A stretch of DNA of 64,000 bases from Faucicola sp048551375. Lineage in GTDB: Bacteria > Pseudomonadota > Gammaproteobacteria > Pseudomonadales > Moraxellaceae. The stretch spans positions 1 through 64,000 of the forward strand of contig NZ_JBLYZJ010000003.1 in assembly GCF_048551375.1 (NCBI RefSeq), read 5' to 3'. This document shows, one piece after another, positions 44,764 through 55,336 of the stretch. The notes beneath the pieces are model-generated. The model ran no database searches and was not told the DNA's origin. It was given only the letters and a program-made list of their open reading frames with translations. Positions within the stretch are counted from its first letter, which is position 1, and each line of letters begins with the position of its first letter. A program made the position numbers and the translations under genes.

Positions 44764-44928
44764 ATGTACCATCTACTTAACCGTGTATTACCCCAAGCTC
44801 AGTCTGCTTTACCAACGCTACAATCCAATCATTTATTTGCCATGAGCAAAGAAATCCGTATCCAACATGAGGGGGAAGAATATCGATTGCGATTGACTCG
44901 TAATAACCGTTTGATTTTGACTAAATAA
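44764..44928 (+). CDS. hemP: hemin uptake protein HemP (small)
   Basis: A 54-residue protein. The C-terminal motif SKEIRIQHEGEEYRLRLTRNN followed by RLILTK is the HemP family signature (ending TRNxxLILTK). Known HemP proteins promote expression of iron/heme uptake genes under iron limitation. AAGGAG lies 6 bases before ATG 44764 and a Fur box is upstream. It stands alone: no heme receptor gene follows, since the next gene is convergent on the minus strand. The frame is below the size cut-off of many gene finders. Confidence 0.88.
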   Translation: MYHLLNRVLPQAQSALPTLQSNHLFAMSKEIRIQHEGEEYRLRLTRNNRLILTK

Positions 44929-45244
44929 TTCTTATAAGCTATTTATGATTAAAAGACAGGTTATAATACGGTAAATTTTCGAAACAAAAGTTTTTTAAAT
45001 TCGCAGATGAGACAACCCCATTTAACCGATAAAAGTTTGTTTGTAGAATACTCAGTTGCTTGGCTTGTTAAGTGTAGAAGGCTTTGGAAAAATTGTAAAA
45101 GAAAGTTAAATTCAAGTTTACAAATGGTGAATTTAGCTTTCCTTTGTTTGCTTTTGAAAAGATTATGAACAGGATCTTAGACTTTTTATTTAATGGAAAA
45201 TGATAGCAGCCCTACTATAAGCTATAAGCATTTTTCAGAAAACG
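44929..45244. other. hemP-RTX intergenic region
   Basis: 316 A/T-rich bases between convergent genes. I saw no gene, no clear terminator hairpin and no repeat of the families found elsewhere. Confidence 0.4.
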
Positions 45245-48200
45245 TTACATTGTCCAATAACGTTGATACTCATCAACTGTTAATGTATGATTGGCTTGGC
45301 TCGCCATAAGTGTGGCGATGTTTGCATTACTAATGGTTACACCTGAATCTAAATGCACAGATTCAACTTGATTGCTAGTATTGCTAAACCAATCTGTAAC
45401 AGTAATACTATCTGATGTACCTTTAATTGAAATAAGCAAATTCGTACCGCTTTGCTTAAAACCAATATCACTCATGGTTAATGAGCCATGTAAATTGATA
45501 GTGTCTTTACCACCAACATCAGTCACTTTCTCAACACCATCACCAATGCTAAATTCATAAGTGTCATTACCCAATCCACCAATAAGCGTATCGTTACCTT
45601 TACCACCAATCAGTACATCATTTCCTGCTTGACCATCCAAGATATTTACACCTGTATTACCAGTTAGAATGTTATCTAATTGGTTACCAACGCCTTTATA
45701 GCCTGAAGTACCTGTTAGTATTAAGTTTTCTACTTCATTCGGTAGCGTGTAATCAAGCTTGGAATAGACAGTATCATTACCTTCTGAAGCTAGTTCAACC
45801 ACTTTATCACCACTTTGGTCAACATAATAAGTATCATTGCCCTGTCCACCATACATAGTATCTGAGCCTGCACCACCATCCAAGGTATCATTCCCTTCAT
45901 TACCATATAGAATATCGTTACCGAGATTACCGAAGATTTTGTCATCACCCTTATGACCATAAAGGGTATCAACATACCAACTACCATTGATAACGTCATT
46001 GCCACTTTGAGCATGTACCGTACCACCAAACGTTGGGGCAGATAGGTTCATGTCTTTATAGGTGATGTTAATTGGTAGTGTAGTAACGGTGCTTAGACCT
46101 ACATGGTCAGTAGCTTTAATCAATATATTGAAACTCTCGCTACCTATCGGTGCATTCCCATAAATTCGACCTGTGCTACTATCAAATGTCAGCCAATTTG
46201 GTAATGCTAAACCTGTATCTGTGGTAGCTGTATAGGTGAGTTTAGAGCCTTCAGGGTCAGTAAACTTAGTTAAATCTACTTTATAGTCAATGTTAGACCC
46301 TTCAGCAACGTTTTGTACTGCCAACTTACTACCACCTGTTGGTGCTTGATTTGGAGCAAAATTAACATCAATTGGCTGATTTAGTAAGCCACCCAAATTA
46401 TCTTTGACTTGTAATGTTAAACCTACAATAGTAGGTGTGCCAAGTGGTGCAATGCCAGTCAGTTGACCAGTGCCACTATCGAACTTTAACCAAGAAGGCA
46501 GTGGTTGACCATCTTTCAATGTTAATTGATAAGTCAGAGCATTGCCTTCTAGGTCAGCAAATTTGCCTTGCGTAAGATTATAGCTAAACGTCTCACCAGT
46601 AACCCCAGTGAGCGTAGGTTGTGACTGTGTCATGACAGGTCGTTGATTGATAGTAACAACAAAATCATCTGACACCGACTGACCTACGTTATCTGTAGCG
46701 TTTAACTTTAACGTAATGTTGGTTTCACCGTGTGGGGCTATCCCTGTCAACCTCCCTGTTTGGTTATCAAATTGCATCCAACTTGGTAAGGGCTGACCAT
46801 TTGCCTGTTGAACTGTATAAGTTAAAGTCAATCCTTCAGGGTCATTTGCGACAGGAAGTTGTAAGTTAATACTTTCGCCTTCTTGCACTAATACATCAGC
46901 CATCGTTCGATTAAAGATAGGGGGTTGATTGGGTGAATAATGCAATGTAATAACTTCACTGGTCGATAACCCTGCTATATCATCAGCAGTGACTTTAATT
47001 GCTGTTTGGGTGACACCCAATGGGGAAACACCTGATAATACCCCTGTTTTAACATCATAATGTAGCCAATTCGGTAATGCCGAGCCATCTGCTTGAGTTA
47101 CCTGAATCGTAAGCACCGATTTTTCTGGGTCAGAATAACGAGTTGGTTGGAGGTCTGCTAACATTGCCACACCTTGGATAGCGACAATATCAGTCAGAGG
47201 CACTGACATCATTGGTGCTTGGTTGGCTGTCACATTGAGGACAAAATTATCATTCGTTTTGCCACCTTGCCCATCATCTGCTGTTAAAGTAAGCTCAAGC
47301 TTGCCAGCATAGTTTAATGGCGGATTTGCAATCAATTCGCCTGATTGTGAATTAAAAGTTAGCCAATTTGGCAGTGCAGTACCATCTGCCAGAGTTAAAT
47401 GATGCGTTAATGCTTGATGTTCGGGGTCAGCGAAAGTATTGTTAACTATGTTAGTGGTTAAACTTTCTGCTGATATCACTGTTAAGTCTGATATTGCTTG
47501 AACAAGCTTTGGACGTGCATTGACGACAATATCAAACTGGTTACTAGTGGTCTTGCCAACCACGTCAGTAGCGGTTAGGACTAAGTTTAATTTTTCAGCG
47601 TTGCTTGGAGTAGTCCCCGTTATTTCACCCGTTTCATTATTAAAATGTAACCAACTAGGCAGTGGTGCACCTGTTGCTTGTTTCACGTCAAATGTTAGTG
47701 GTGAACCTTCTGGGTCTTTATAATTATCAATAGGTAATTGAATGTGTATATCATTACTTTCTTGTAGTAGCACATTGTTCATGGCTTGGATGAAGGTGGG
47801 TGCTTGGTTAACTGCAAAATGTAGTCCAATAGTCTCAGAACTTGTCAAGCCAGCTACGTCAGTTAGAGTAACTTTTATAGTTAGTCCTTCAACATCTAAA
47901 GGTGCTGTACCTAGCAGTTTACCCTTTGTCGCATCAAAACTCACCCAATTAGGTAAGTTACTACCATCTGCCAATGTGATATTGAACTTTAATGGCTTAC
48001 CTTCGGGGTCTTGATAGCGAGCGAGATTGATATCGTATTCAAAACCAACTCCTTGAATGGCTGTCAATGGGTTTGAATTGGTTGTAATGATAGGTGCTTG
48101 GTTATCACGAGTTGTCAATGTTACCGTTTCAGTAGTTTGTAGACCTGCGTTATCTGTAGCAATAATCTTTATGCCAATATCTGCACTACCTAATGGGGCA

Positions 48201-51200
48201 ACGCCTTTGATATGCCCGGTGCTACTATCAAATAGCATCCACTGGGGCAAGGCACTACCATCTGCTTGTGTTACAGTAAATGCCAATGCTTTGCCCTCTG
48301 GGTCAACATAACGAGCCAGTGCCAAGTCAAAGTCAAAGGTTTCAGCTTCAATGGTGCTGAATGGAGACAATGGATTATCTATTTTTGCAGGCTGATTATC
48401 AGCAATGGCTAACGCAATACTCCCTGTTACCGCACGCCCAGAGGGGTCAGTTGCGGTAACAAGCAGTTTAATATCTGATGCACCAACAGGCGGTATGCCT
48501 GATAAAGCTCCTGTCATTGTATCAACTTTTAACCATGCAGGTAGGGCTGTGCCGTCAGTTGCTTTTACATTAAAGGTCAGTTTGTCGCCATCAGTATCTT
48601 TAAACTGGCTATTTAGATTGTAAGAAAAATCTAACGCCTCAACGGTTGTTAAGTTGGTAATGCTGGTATTAACTGTTGGAGCATAGCTTGGCTTGCCCCC
48701 ATTGGCTAAATAATCAATGTAGGTTGCTGTCCAGACATTGCCATCTGAAAACTGTATGCTATCAACTTTATTATCAATGTTGTTAACAAGCGTTGCATAG
48801 TAGTTGCTGATGATGATTTTATCGGTTGTGCTATTGGCAAAGTTGATGATTAAGTCAGTATTGTTTTTGCTAATGATAGCTTCTTTTTCTGTGTAGCCTG
48901 AGATTTTTATGGTATCAATTGCAGTAGTGACATCAGTAAATATCATAGTGTCTGTGCCATCACCTTTATTAAATACGTATGTATCGTTTCCCACACCACC
49001 GTTTAGTGTGTCATTGCCTTCAAATCCAATTAAAGTATCGTTGCCACCGAAACCTAACAACAAATCATTACCAACATTACCGACGATTTTGTTATCCCTA
49101 TCATCACCCTCTATAAAACGACCTTTACTTAACATCTGGTTATATGACAGTATCACTCCATCTGAGAAAACAACAGGAAAATCGCTTGTAGAGGATTGGT
49201 ACGGAATATAAGGAATAGTGATACTATCGCTATCCCCATATTTAATAACAGTGCTTGGGTTAATGGGCGAGCTTATCAACACGTTATCAGTTGATTTCAC
49301 ATCGGTAAATCGAATAACCATCATGCCGTCAGTATCATTAATAGTATCTTGTCCATCGCCCTTACTAAATACATAGGTATCTAGATTATCACCACCAATT
49401 AATAAGTCATTACCTTTCCCACCAATTAGGGTATCTTTACCTATCCCTGCACCACCATTAAGAACATCATTTCCACCATTGCCGATAAGTAAATCATCAT
49501 CGTAACCACCACTGATATTTTCAGCAGAATCATTACCAATGACGATATTTGCTAAGCGTAGTATTTGGTCAGTGCTGAAAGTTACACCATCGCTAAAAGT
49601 TAGCGTTGCCTGTTTATTAGTAGCGTAGCTTAAAAAGTTCAATAGATTGATACTATCAGTAGCTGTGTATTTAATGAGGATATTTGATTCACCGTCACGT
49701 ACAGCTTGAATCGGGTCAGTCGATTTAACATCATTTAAACGAATATTAAAAACGCCATCTCCTTGACGTAAAGTAGATTCATCAATTGTATCTTGTCCGT
49801 CACCTTTACTAAAGACGTAGGTGTCACTACCTATGCCACCTATCAATATATCATTTCCAGTACCACCAATGAGTGTATCGTCGCCCTCACGAGCATCTAA
49901 GGTGTCATCCCCTGCCTTACCAATTAAAATATTATCGTAGCGGTTACCAATTAATTGGTTAGCACTGTCATCACCTTGGAAGGTATTTGCAAGCTTAATA
50001 AGGTCAGCAATACCTATTACTGTGTTATCACTAAAGTGCAAAGACACGTTAGCATTAATAGGATAGTCAAAGAAACTAACTAAACGAATACTATCAGTGA
50101 CACCATATTGAATTACCAAATCGGCAGTATTATCACGAAATGCTCTGATACCCTCACTGGCACTGACATCTGTCAACAGAATTTGATAGACAGCATCGCC
50201 TTGACCTAAGACTGATTCATCAATGATATCTTGACCATCACCTTTGCTAAAAAGATAGGTATCAAAACCTAGACCACCTCTTAGGGTGTCATTGCCTTGA
50301 CCACCTTTCAAGATATCATGACCGCTGTAGCCATTAATGATATCGTTGGTTGCTGTTCCTATGAGATAATCATTATATTCAGTACCAACACTGGCGAATT
50401 TTGCCAAAAACTGCTCTTTAGTCATCGTTACGCCGTCACTAAAGATAAATGTAGTCGTCTGATTCTGATTAGGGGTTAGAAAATTAACTAAAGTCAGTTG
50501 GTCGCCTTCACCATTGGCATAGCGTACTAACAAATCTGAATTGTATGGTTTAGTAGAAATAGGGTCAGTAGACTTTATATCTGTGAATCGAATGACATTG
50601 TTACCTTCAAAATCCTCAATAATATCCTGTCCATCACCTTTGCTAAAGATGTAGGTATCATTACCCATACCGCCACGAAGGGTATCCCTACCTATACCAC
50701 CAATAAGCGTATCACTGCCATCAAAACCTTCTAATAAATCATTACCAGCATTACCAATTAGATAATCATTTTCATAACTACCAAATAGTTGATTGTCGTT
50801 ATTACCTCCAACAATCTTGTGAGAAACTGCTAACAGTTCATCCATACTCCAAACTATACTATCACTAAACATGATTTTTGAAGTCGAAGACTTGGATAAA
50901 TTATAGAAATTCACTAAACGAATGCTATCACTATTACCATAGTTGATAATTAAGTCTGCATTACCATCACGAGTGACTTGTAAATTATCAGTTGATTTAA
51001 CATCAGTAAAACGGATAGTAAAATTGCCATCACCATTGTAATTTTCATCTAATATATCTTGTCCATCGCCTTTACTAAAGATATAGGTATCGTTACCCAT
51101 CCCACCAATCAAAATGTCACGACCTGTGCCACCCACTAAAATATCATCGCCTTGTCTTCCATCTAAAAAGTCGTCGCCAGTATTACCGATAATATAGTCT

Positions 51201-52045
51201 GCGGTATCTGTGCCTGCTAAGTTATCATTACCTGTTGAACCCATTAACTTATTGGATAAAGCTGTCATTTGCTGTGACGTTAAACGTACGCCATCACTAA
51301 ATTCAAAATAAGCAGGCTGTTTGTAATAGCCAAATCCTTGTGGGTTCTCAAAAAAACCTTCTAGCAATAAGTCATCTTGATTGCTGTAACGGATGAGTAA
51401 GTCATTGGTATTAACTCGTAGCACATCCACCAAAGCTGTTGAAGCCACATCGGCAAACTTCACGATATTGCTACCTTCTTTATCAACGTAGGTATCATGC
51501 CCATCGCCAGTGTTAAAAATATAGGTATCATTGCCTGAATTACCAAACAGCCTATCATTGCCTTTACCACCTATCAACACATCATCACCTAGACCTGCAT
51601 CAATAAAATCATCTCCCCAACCACCCACAATGACTTCGGATTGTGCAGTACCTACTGTCTGTGAGTATTGACTCATCAATACTGGCAAATTATTTGCGAT
51701 ATCAACAGCACGCAGGGTATAGTCACCTGTAATATTCTGTGAACCTACTGCAACAAAGTAATCACCTGTTTTTGGTGCAGTAAAAACGACATTGCTTGGT
51801 GGTGCAGGATAACCATTTGGTGAGCTATTCACATAATTGCTATTACTGTCAAACAGCCCTTGGATATAAATCGCATTAGGCACTTGCGAAAGATTCATTC
51901 CACTTGATAGGTTGAATTGGTAAGTAGTCCCTGCGATAAGACTAACTTTAATCCAATCAACATCATAAGGTGCATCAATCGTACCATTATAGCCTGTGCT
52001 AGACATATTGGCAGTTGTGGTCGAATTATTGCTAACATCTGGCAT
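45245..52045 (-). CDS. giant RTX / cadherin-like (CADG) secreted protein
   Basis: A 2266-residue protein without a Sec signal, likely exported by a type I secretion system. Order: an N-terminal PPC-like beta domain (about 10-115); seven modules (about 125-1115) each with RTX nonapeptides (GGxGNDxLxGG), a FSKGDGQD segment and a FSDGVxxxxxQ block; nine approximately 95-residue dystroglycan/cadherin-type repeats (about 1118-2000; FxDPEGxxLTFxVxxADGxxLPxWLxFDxxTGxLxGxxP); and a C-terminal RTX block (about 2010-2200). It ends with VDEYQRYWTM. Ca2+ binding is inferred. An adhesin or biofilm role is likely. No T1SS genes are in the window. Confidence 0.88.
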   Translation of the reverse strand: MPDVSNNSTTTANMSSTGYNGTIDAPYDVDWIKVSLIAGTTYQFNLSSGMNLSQVPNAIYIQGLFDSNSNYVNSSPNGYPAPPSNVVFTAPKTGDYFVAVGSQNITGDYTLRAVDIANNLPVLMSQYSQTVGTAQSEVIVGGWGDDFIDAGLGDDVLIGGKGNDRLFGNSGNDTYIFNTGDGHDTYVDKEGSNIVKFADVASTALVDVLRVNTNDLLIRYSNQDDLLLEGFFENPQGFGYYKQPAYFEFSDGVRLTSQQMTALSNKLMGSTGNDNLAGTDTADYIIGNTGDDFLDGRQGDDILVGGTGRDILIGGMGNDTYIFSKGDGQDILDENYNGDGNFTIRFTDVKSTDNLQVTRDGNADLIINYGNSDSIRLVNFYNLSKSSTSKIMFSDSIVWSMDELLAVSHKIVGGNNDNQLFGSYENDYLIGNAGNDLLEGFDGSDTLIGGIGRDTLRGGMGNDTYIFSKGDGQDIIEDFEGNNVIRFTDIKSTDPISTKPYNSDLLVRYANGEGDQLTLVNFLTPNQNQTTTFIFSDGVTMTKEQFLAKFASVGTEYNDYLIGTATNDIINGYSGHDILKGGQGNDTLRGGLGFDTYLFSKGDGQDIIDESVLGQGDAVYQILLTDVSASEGIRAFRDNTADLVIQYGVTDSIRLVSFFDYPINANVSLHFSDNTVIGIADLIKLANTFQGDDSANQLIGNRYDNILIGKAGDDTLDAREGDDTLIGGTGNDILIGGIGSDTYVFSKGDGQDTIDESTLRQGDGVFNIRLNDVKSTDPIQAVRDGESNILIKYTATDSINLLNFLSYATNKQATLTFSDGVTFSTDQILRLANIVIGNDSAENISGGYDDDLLIGNGGNDVLNGGAGIGKDTLIGGKGNDLLIGGDNLDTYVFSKGDGQDTINDTDGMMVIRFTDVKSTDNVLISSPINPSTVIKYGDSDSITIPYIPYQSSTSDFPVVFSDGVILSYNQMLSKGRFIEGDDRDNKIVGNVGNDLLLGFGGNDTLIGFEGNDTLNGGVGNDTYVFNKGDGTDTMIFTDVTTAIDTIKISGYTEKEAIISKNNTDLIINFANSTTDKIIISNYYATLVNNIDNKVDSIQFSDGNVWTATYIDYLANGGKPSYAPTVNTSITNLTTVEALDFSYNLNSQFKDTDGDKLTFNVKATDGTALPAWLKVDTMTGALSGIPPVGASDIKLLVTATDPSGRAVTGSIALAIADNQPAKIDNPLSPFSTIEAETFDFDLALARYVDPEGKALAFTVTQADGSALPQWMLFDSSTGHIKGVAPLGSADIGIKIIATDNAGLQTTETVTLTTRDNQAPIITTNSNPLTAIQGVGFEYDINLARYQDPEGKPLKFNITLADGSNLPNWVSFDATKGKLLGTAPLDVEGLTIKVTLTDVAGLTSSETIGLHFAVNQAPTFIQAMNNVLLQESNDIHIQLPIDNYKDPEGSPLTFDVKQATGAPLPSWLHFNNETGEITGTTPSNAEKLNLVLTATDVVGKTTSNQFDIVVNARPKLVQAISDLTVISAESLTTNIVNNTFADPEHQALTHHLTLADGTALPNWLTFNSQSGELIANPPLNYAGKLELTLTADDGQGGKTNDNFVLNVTANQAPMMSVPLTDIVAIQGVAMLADLQPTRYSDPEKSVLTIQVTQADGSALPNWLHYDVKTGVLSGVSPLGVTQTAIKVTADDIAGLSTSEVITLHYSPNQPPIFNRTMADVLVQEGESINLQLPVANDPEGLTLTYTVQQANGQPLPSWMQFDNQTGRLTGIAPHGETNITLKLNATDNVGQSVSDDFVVTINQRPVMTQSQPTLTGVTGETFSYNLTQGKFADLEGNALTYQLTLKDGQPLPSWLKFDSGTGQLTGIAPLGTPTIVGLTLQVKDNLGGLLNQPIDVNFAPNQAPTGGSKLAVQNVAEGSNIDYKVDLTKFTDPEGSKLTYTATTDTGLALPNWLTFDSSTGRIYGNAPIGSESFNILIKATDHVGLSTVTTLPINITYKDMNLSAPTFGGTVHAQSGNDVINGSWYVDTLYGHKGDDKIFGNLGNDILYGNEGNDTLDGGAGSDTMYGGQGNDTYYVDQSGDKVVELASEGNDTVYSKLDYTLPNEVENLILTGTSGYKGVGNQLDNILTGNTGVNILDGQAGNDVLIGGKGNDTLIGGLGNDTYEFSIGDGVEKVTDVGGKDTINLHGSLTMSDIGFKQSGTNLLISIKGTSDSITVTDWFSNTSNQVESVHLDSGVTISNANIATLMASQANHTLTVDEYQRYWTM

Positions 52046-52819
52046 AACCGTAGATTCCTTCTAAAAGAATTTTTGAGTGTAGTAAATAGACTTTATATAA
52101 TAGTGGTACTCATTTTATTGAGTGGCATGAAAATTACTGAAAAAGTTAGGTAGCAACCTTGTTTTCATCAAAATAAATTAAAAGGTTTATGGAAAAATCT
52201 TAAAAATTTATTCTATATTTTTTGATATATTCAAGCAATCTTTCGGTAAGATAATAGCAAAATAAAATTTATTTAAAAAGGATAGATTAAAATAAAGCGA
52301 CATATTGTGTCGTTTTATTCTGATATTCTGATTTGCTATAGTAAATCTTAAATTAAAGTGAACAATGAATAAAACAATCCACTATAGCACTTATACATTA
52401 ATCAACAGTATTTTATGTATTAAATTCATTTTATCGAAAATAGCGAAAATTGAACCGTACCAAGATTATCGAAGACCTCAAAATCTGAGAGAATACTGAC
52501 ATGAAAGGGCTCGCCGCATCTGTTAGTACGACTGGTGCTTCTACTTCGGGCATAGCCCTACGTCTTGCACTCGGACAAAGCAGTACTTTGCTTATCCTCG
52601 CTCAGACAATGCCCTCACTCAAAGCGTGAATGGGTTATATAAAACGGAGGTGATTGACTATTTTAAACCTGAATGGGACTGTAGATATGTCTTTGCACCC
52701 ATTATAAGAATAACTTGCGCAAATAAATTTTACAAACAAAAATTCTGACAATCTTCGGCTAAGTGTGTTAAAGTTAATTATCTATACATTACCATTTAAT
52801 CTAACAAAATTCCCTATCA
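52046..52819. other. 774-base intergenic region before the fused lipid enzyme gene
   Basis: Mostly A/T-rich, holding the promoter of the giant RTX gene (minus). Near 52480-52640 is a sharply G/C-richer patch with a 42-residue frame (52501-52629, starting MKGLAASVSTTGAS). It has no ribosome site and I do not recognise it. It may be an inserted or remnant sequence. Confidence 0.4.
52501..52629 (+). other. small frame in a G/C-rich patch, unassigned
   Basis: A 42-codon ATG-started frame, Ser/Thr/Leu/Ala-rich, lies in a patch whose base composition differs from its surroundings. There is no recognisable motif and no ribosome site. It could be part of a decayed mobile element. Confidence 0.2.
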
Positions 52820-55327
52820 ATGTCCATTTATCAACTCAAACGCCAATTCCAAAACCAACTCCGCCCCATCAGTGACCAACTGGTACAGCAAGGGGTTACG
52901 GCTAATCAAGTGACTGTGTCTGCTGTGGTATTAAGCGGTGCGACTGCCTATGTGATTGCTTATCAAGCCGATAAAAACCCTGCCCTATGGTACGCCCTGC
53001 CTATCAGCCTGTTTGTGCAGATGGCGATGAATGCCATTGACGGTATGATGGCAAAGGAACATGGACAAGCCTCAACCCTTGGGGCATGGCTCAACGAAGT
53101 CGGCGATATCGTCTCTGACCGTATGTTAATCGGCAGTCTATCGTCCCATTTAACTCAATATCAGCTATCCCAATATTCGCAGGATTTAGCAAGAGTACAA
53201 GCTTTGACATTTGCCACAGAGCTGGTCGCTATTGGTAGTCAGCAACTTGTTAATCAACGAGCCAATCAAGGACCGCTTGGCAAGAGCGACAGAGCGTTAG
53301 AGCTAGGCGTGATTGGTGTGCTATCGGGTTCTGGGTTTTCGCTATTGCCGTATGCCCGTTATTTATTTTTGGCGAATCAATTATTACTTATCAAGACCAT
53401 TGCCAATCGCCTTCAATTTATTGCCAGTCAATATTGGCAACAACAATATCTTGAGCAAAAACAACGACTTTTAACAGAAAACCCTATTGAGAAATCTATG
53501 ACAGTAAATCAGTTAACGATTAAAGAAACCATCAGTTGTTTTAATAGCTATGACGGCACGGCGATATTTTATCGCTATTGGCTAGGCAAATCATTGGACG
53601 ACATCCAAGCCAATGCCAGCGATGAGAAAATCGTGATTTTATTGCACCGAGGGCATGAGCATTCAGGGCGATTGATCGAGTTGGCTCATGCGTTTGTGCA
53701 AGCAGGCTATCAAGTGTTTGCGTGGGATGCTAGGGGCAATGGGCGTTCTGGCGGTGAGCGTGATGATGCCGAGAACTTTGGGCAGTTGGTACGAGATTTG
53801 GACGAATTTATCCATATCGTCAAAGCCCAAACCCACACCACCACCGAGCAACTGTTAGTGGTGGCAAGCAGTCTAGGGGCGGTTATTGCAAGTTCTTGGG
53901 TGCATGATTATGCCCCAACGGTACGAGGCATGATTTTGGGAACGCCTGCTTTTGCGATTCGCCTGTATGTGCCGTTTGCTCTGCCTGCGTTAAAAGTCGC
54001 CAAAAAAATCGGCTTGATGTCGAAAGTATCAAGCTATGTCAAAGCCAAAGTGTTGACCCATGATGACGTTGCCGGGCAAGCCTACAACGATGACCCGTTG
54101 ATTTCGTCAAGTATTTCAAGGGATTTGCTGATTGATTCATTACAAACAGGCAAACGCTTGGTCGATGACGCAGGGGCGATTGTCACGCCGACCTTTATCT
54201 TATGTGCAGGTAAAGATTATGTGGTGGATAAACAGGTGATTCGAGATTTTTATGAAACCATTCGCTCACCCATCAAGCGTTGGGCGTATTATCCAGACAG
54301 CTATCATGCGATTTTCCATGAAGTCAATAAACAGCAAGTTTTTGCTGAGTGTATCGACTTTGCCAATGATGTGTTTGCTAAGCCGTTGTCGCAAGTCGAT
54401 TTGCAGAACGCAGACAAGCCCAAAAGCCAAGCCGATAGCTACAGTAAAGACCGTGTCGATAGATTGGCAGTCAAAGGGTTTAATCCGCAATTTGCCTTGA
54501 CCAAGCTTGCGATTCACAAATTTGGACATATCAGCGATGGCGTGGCAACAGGGATAAAACATGGCTTTGATTCGGGCAGTTCGCTAGAAAAAGTCTATCA
54601 AAATCAACCCCAAGGAAAAAATCTATTTGGCAAAGTAGTGGATAAATTTTATCTCAATAACATCGGTTGGCGGGGTATTCGCATTCGCAAACAGCATTTG
54701 CTAGAACTTGGACAGTTGGCATTAGACAATCTCAATCATTTGGATAAAACTGGCAACGATGCAACCATCAAGACAACCATTAAGGCAACCATCAAGGCAG
54801 TCGATATCGCCAGTGGCAATGGCTATTATATGTTTGAGCTTGCCAAAGCCAACCCAACGCTAAATGCTGAATTGCGAGATTACGACAGCCATAATATTGA
54901 AGTCATGAGCCAAAAAGCCCAAGAGTTAGGCTTTAATGACCGAGTAAAAGCGGTGCAAAAAGATGCTTTTGAGGCAAAAAGCTATACCGATAAAGCCCAA
55001 TATCAACTGGCAGTCGCTTCTGGCGTGTTTGAGCTGTTTACAGACAATGATAAAGTCAAAACGGCGATACAAGGGATTTATCAGCAGTTAAGCGAAGGGG
55101 GCTATTTTATCTACACCAATCAGCCGTGGCATCCTGAGCAAGAATTTATTGGTAAAACGCTCAATAGCCATCAAGGTAAAGATTGGGTGATGCGTTGCCG
55201 TAGCCAAGCCGAAATTGACCAATTAGTTACGAATGCAGGCTTTGAAAAAGTCACCATGCGAATTGATGAATTTGGGATTTTTACCGTATCGTTAGCAGTG
55301 AAAAAGCCATTGGCGGTTAAAAAGTAA
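52820..55327 (+). CDS. fusion: CDP-alcohol phosphatidyltransferase + alpha/beta hydrolase + methyltransferase (YnbA-YnbC-like)
   Basis: An 835-residue fusion. Residues 1-210 are a CDP-alcohol phosphotransferase with the core N71-A-I-D74-G75, A78-K79, G88, N92 and D96; the canonical first and third Asp are Asn and Arg is Lys. Residues about 230-520 are an alpha/beta hydrolase of monoacylglycerol-lipase type (LLHRGHEHSG; nucleophile S351 in ASSLGA; probable Asp in CAGKD and His in SYHAIFHE). Residues about 655-830 are a SAM methyltransferase (VDIASGNGYY near 661). E. coli encodes the first and the other two as separate YnbA and YnbC. It likely modifies a lipid. The gene begins a cluster with tight spacing. 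Confidence 0.82.
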   Translation: MSIYQLKRQFQNQLRPISDQLVQQGVTANQVTVSAVVLSGATAYVIAYQADKNPALWYALPISLFVQMAMNAIDGMMAKEHGQASTLGAWLNEVGDIVSDRMLIGSLSSHLTQYQLSQYSQDLARVQALTFATELVAIGSQQLVNQRANQGPLGKSDRALELGVIGVLSGSGFSLLPYARYLFLANQLLLIKTIANRLQFIASQYWQQQYLEQKQRLLTENPIEKSMTVNQLTIKETISCFNSYDGTAIFYRYWLGKSLDDIQANASDEKIVILLHRGHEHSGRLIELAHAFVQAGYQVFAWDARGNGRSGGERDDAENFGQLVRDLDEFIHIVKAQTHTTTEQLLVVASSLGAVIASSWVHDYAPTVRGMILGTPAFAIRLYVPFALPALKVAKKIGLMSKVSSYVKAKVLTHDDVAGQAYNDDPLISSSISRDLLIDSLQTGKRLVDDAGAIVTPTFILCAGKDYVVDKQVIRDFYETIRSPIKRWAYYPDSYHAIFHEVNKQQVFAECIDFANDVFAKPLSQVDLQNADKPKSQADSYSKDRVDRLAVKGFNPQFALTKLAIHKFGHISDGVATGIKHGFDSGSSLEKVYQNQPQGKNLFGKVVDKFYLNNIGWRGIRIRKQHLLELGQLALDNLNHLDKTGNDATIKTTIKATIKAVDIASGNGYYMFELAKANPTLNAELRDYDSHNIEVMSQKAQELGFNDRVKAVQKDAFEAKSYTDKAQYQLAVASGVFELFTDNDKVKTAIQGIYQQLSEGGYFIYTNQPWHPEQEFIGKTLNSHQGKDWVMRCRSQAEIDQLVTNAGFEKVTMRIDEFGIFTVSLAVKKPLAVKK

Positions 55328-55336
55328 CTTTTAAGC

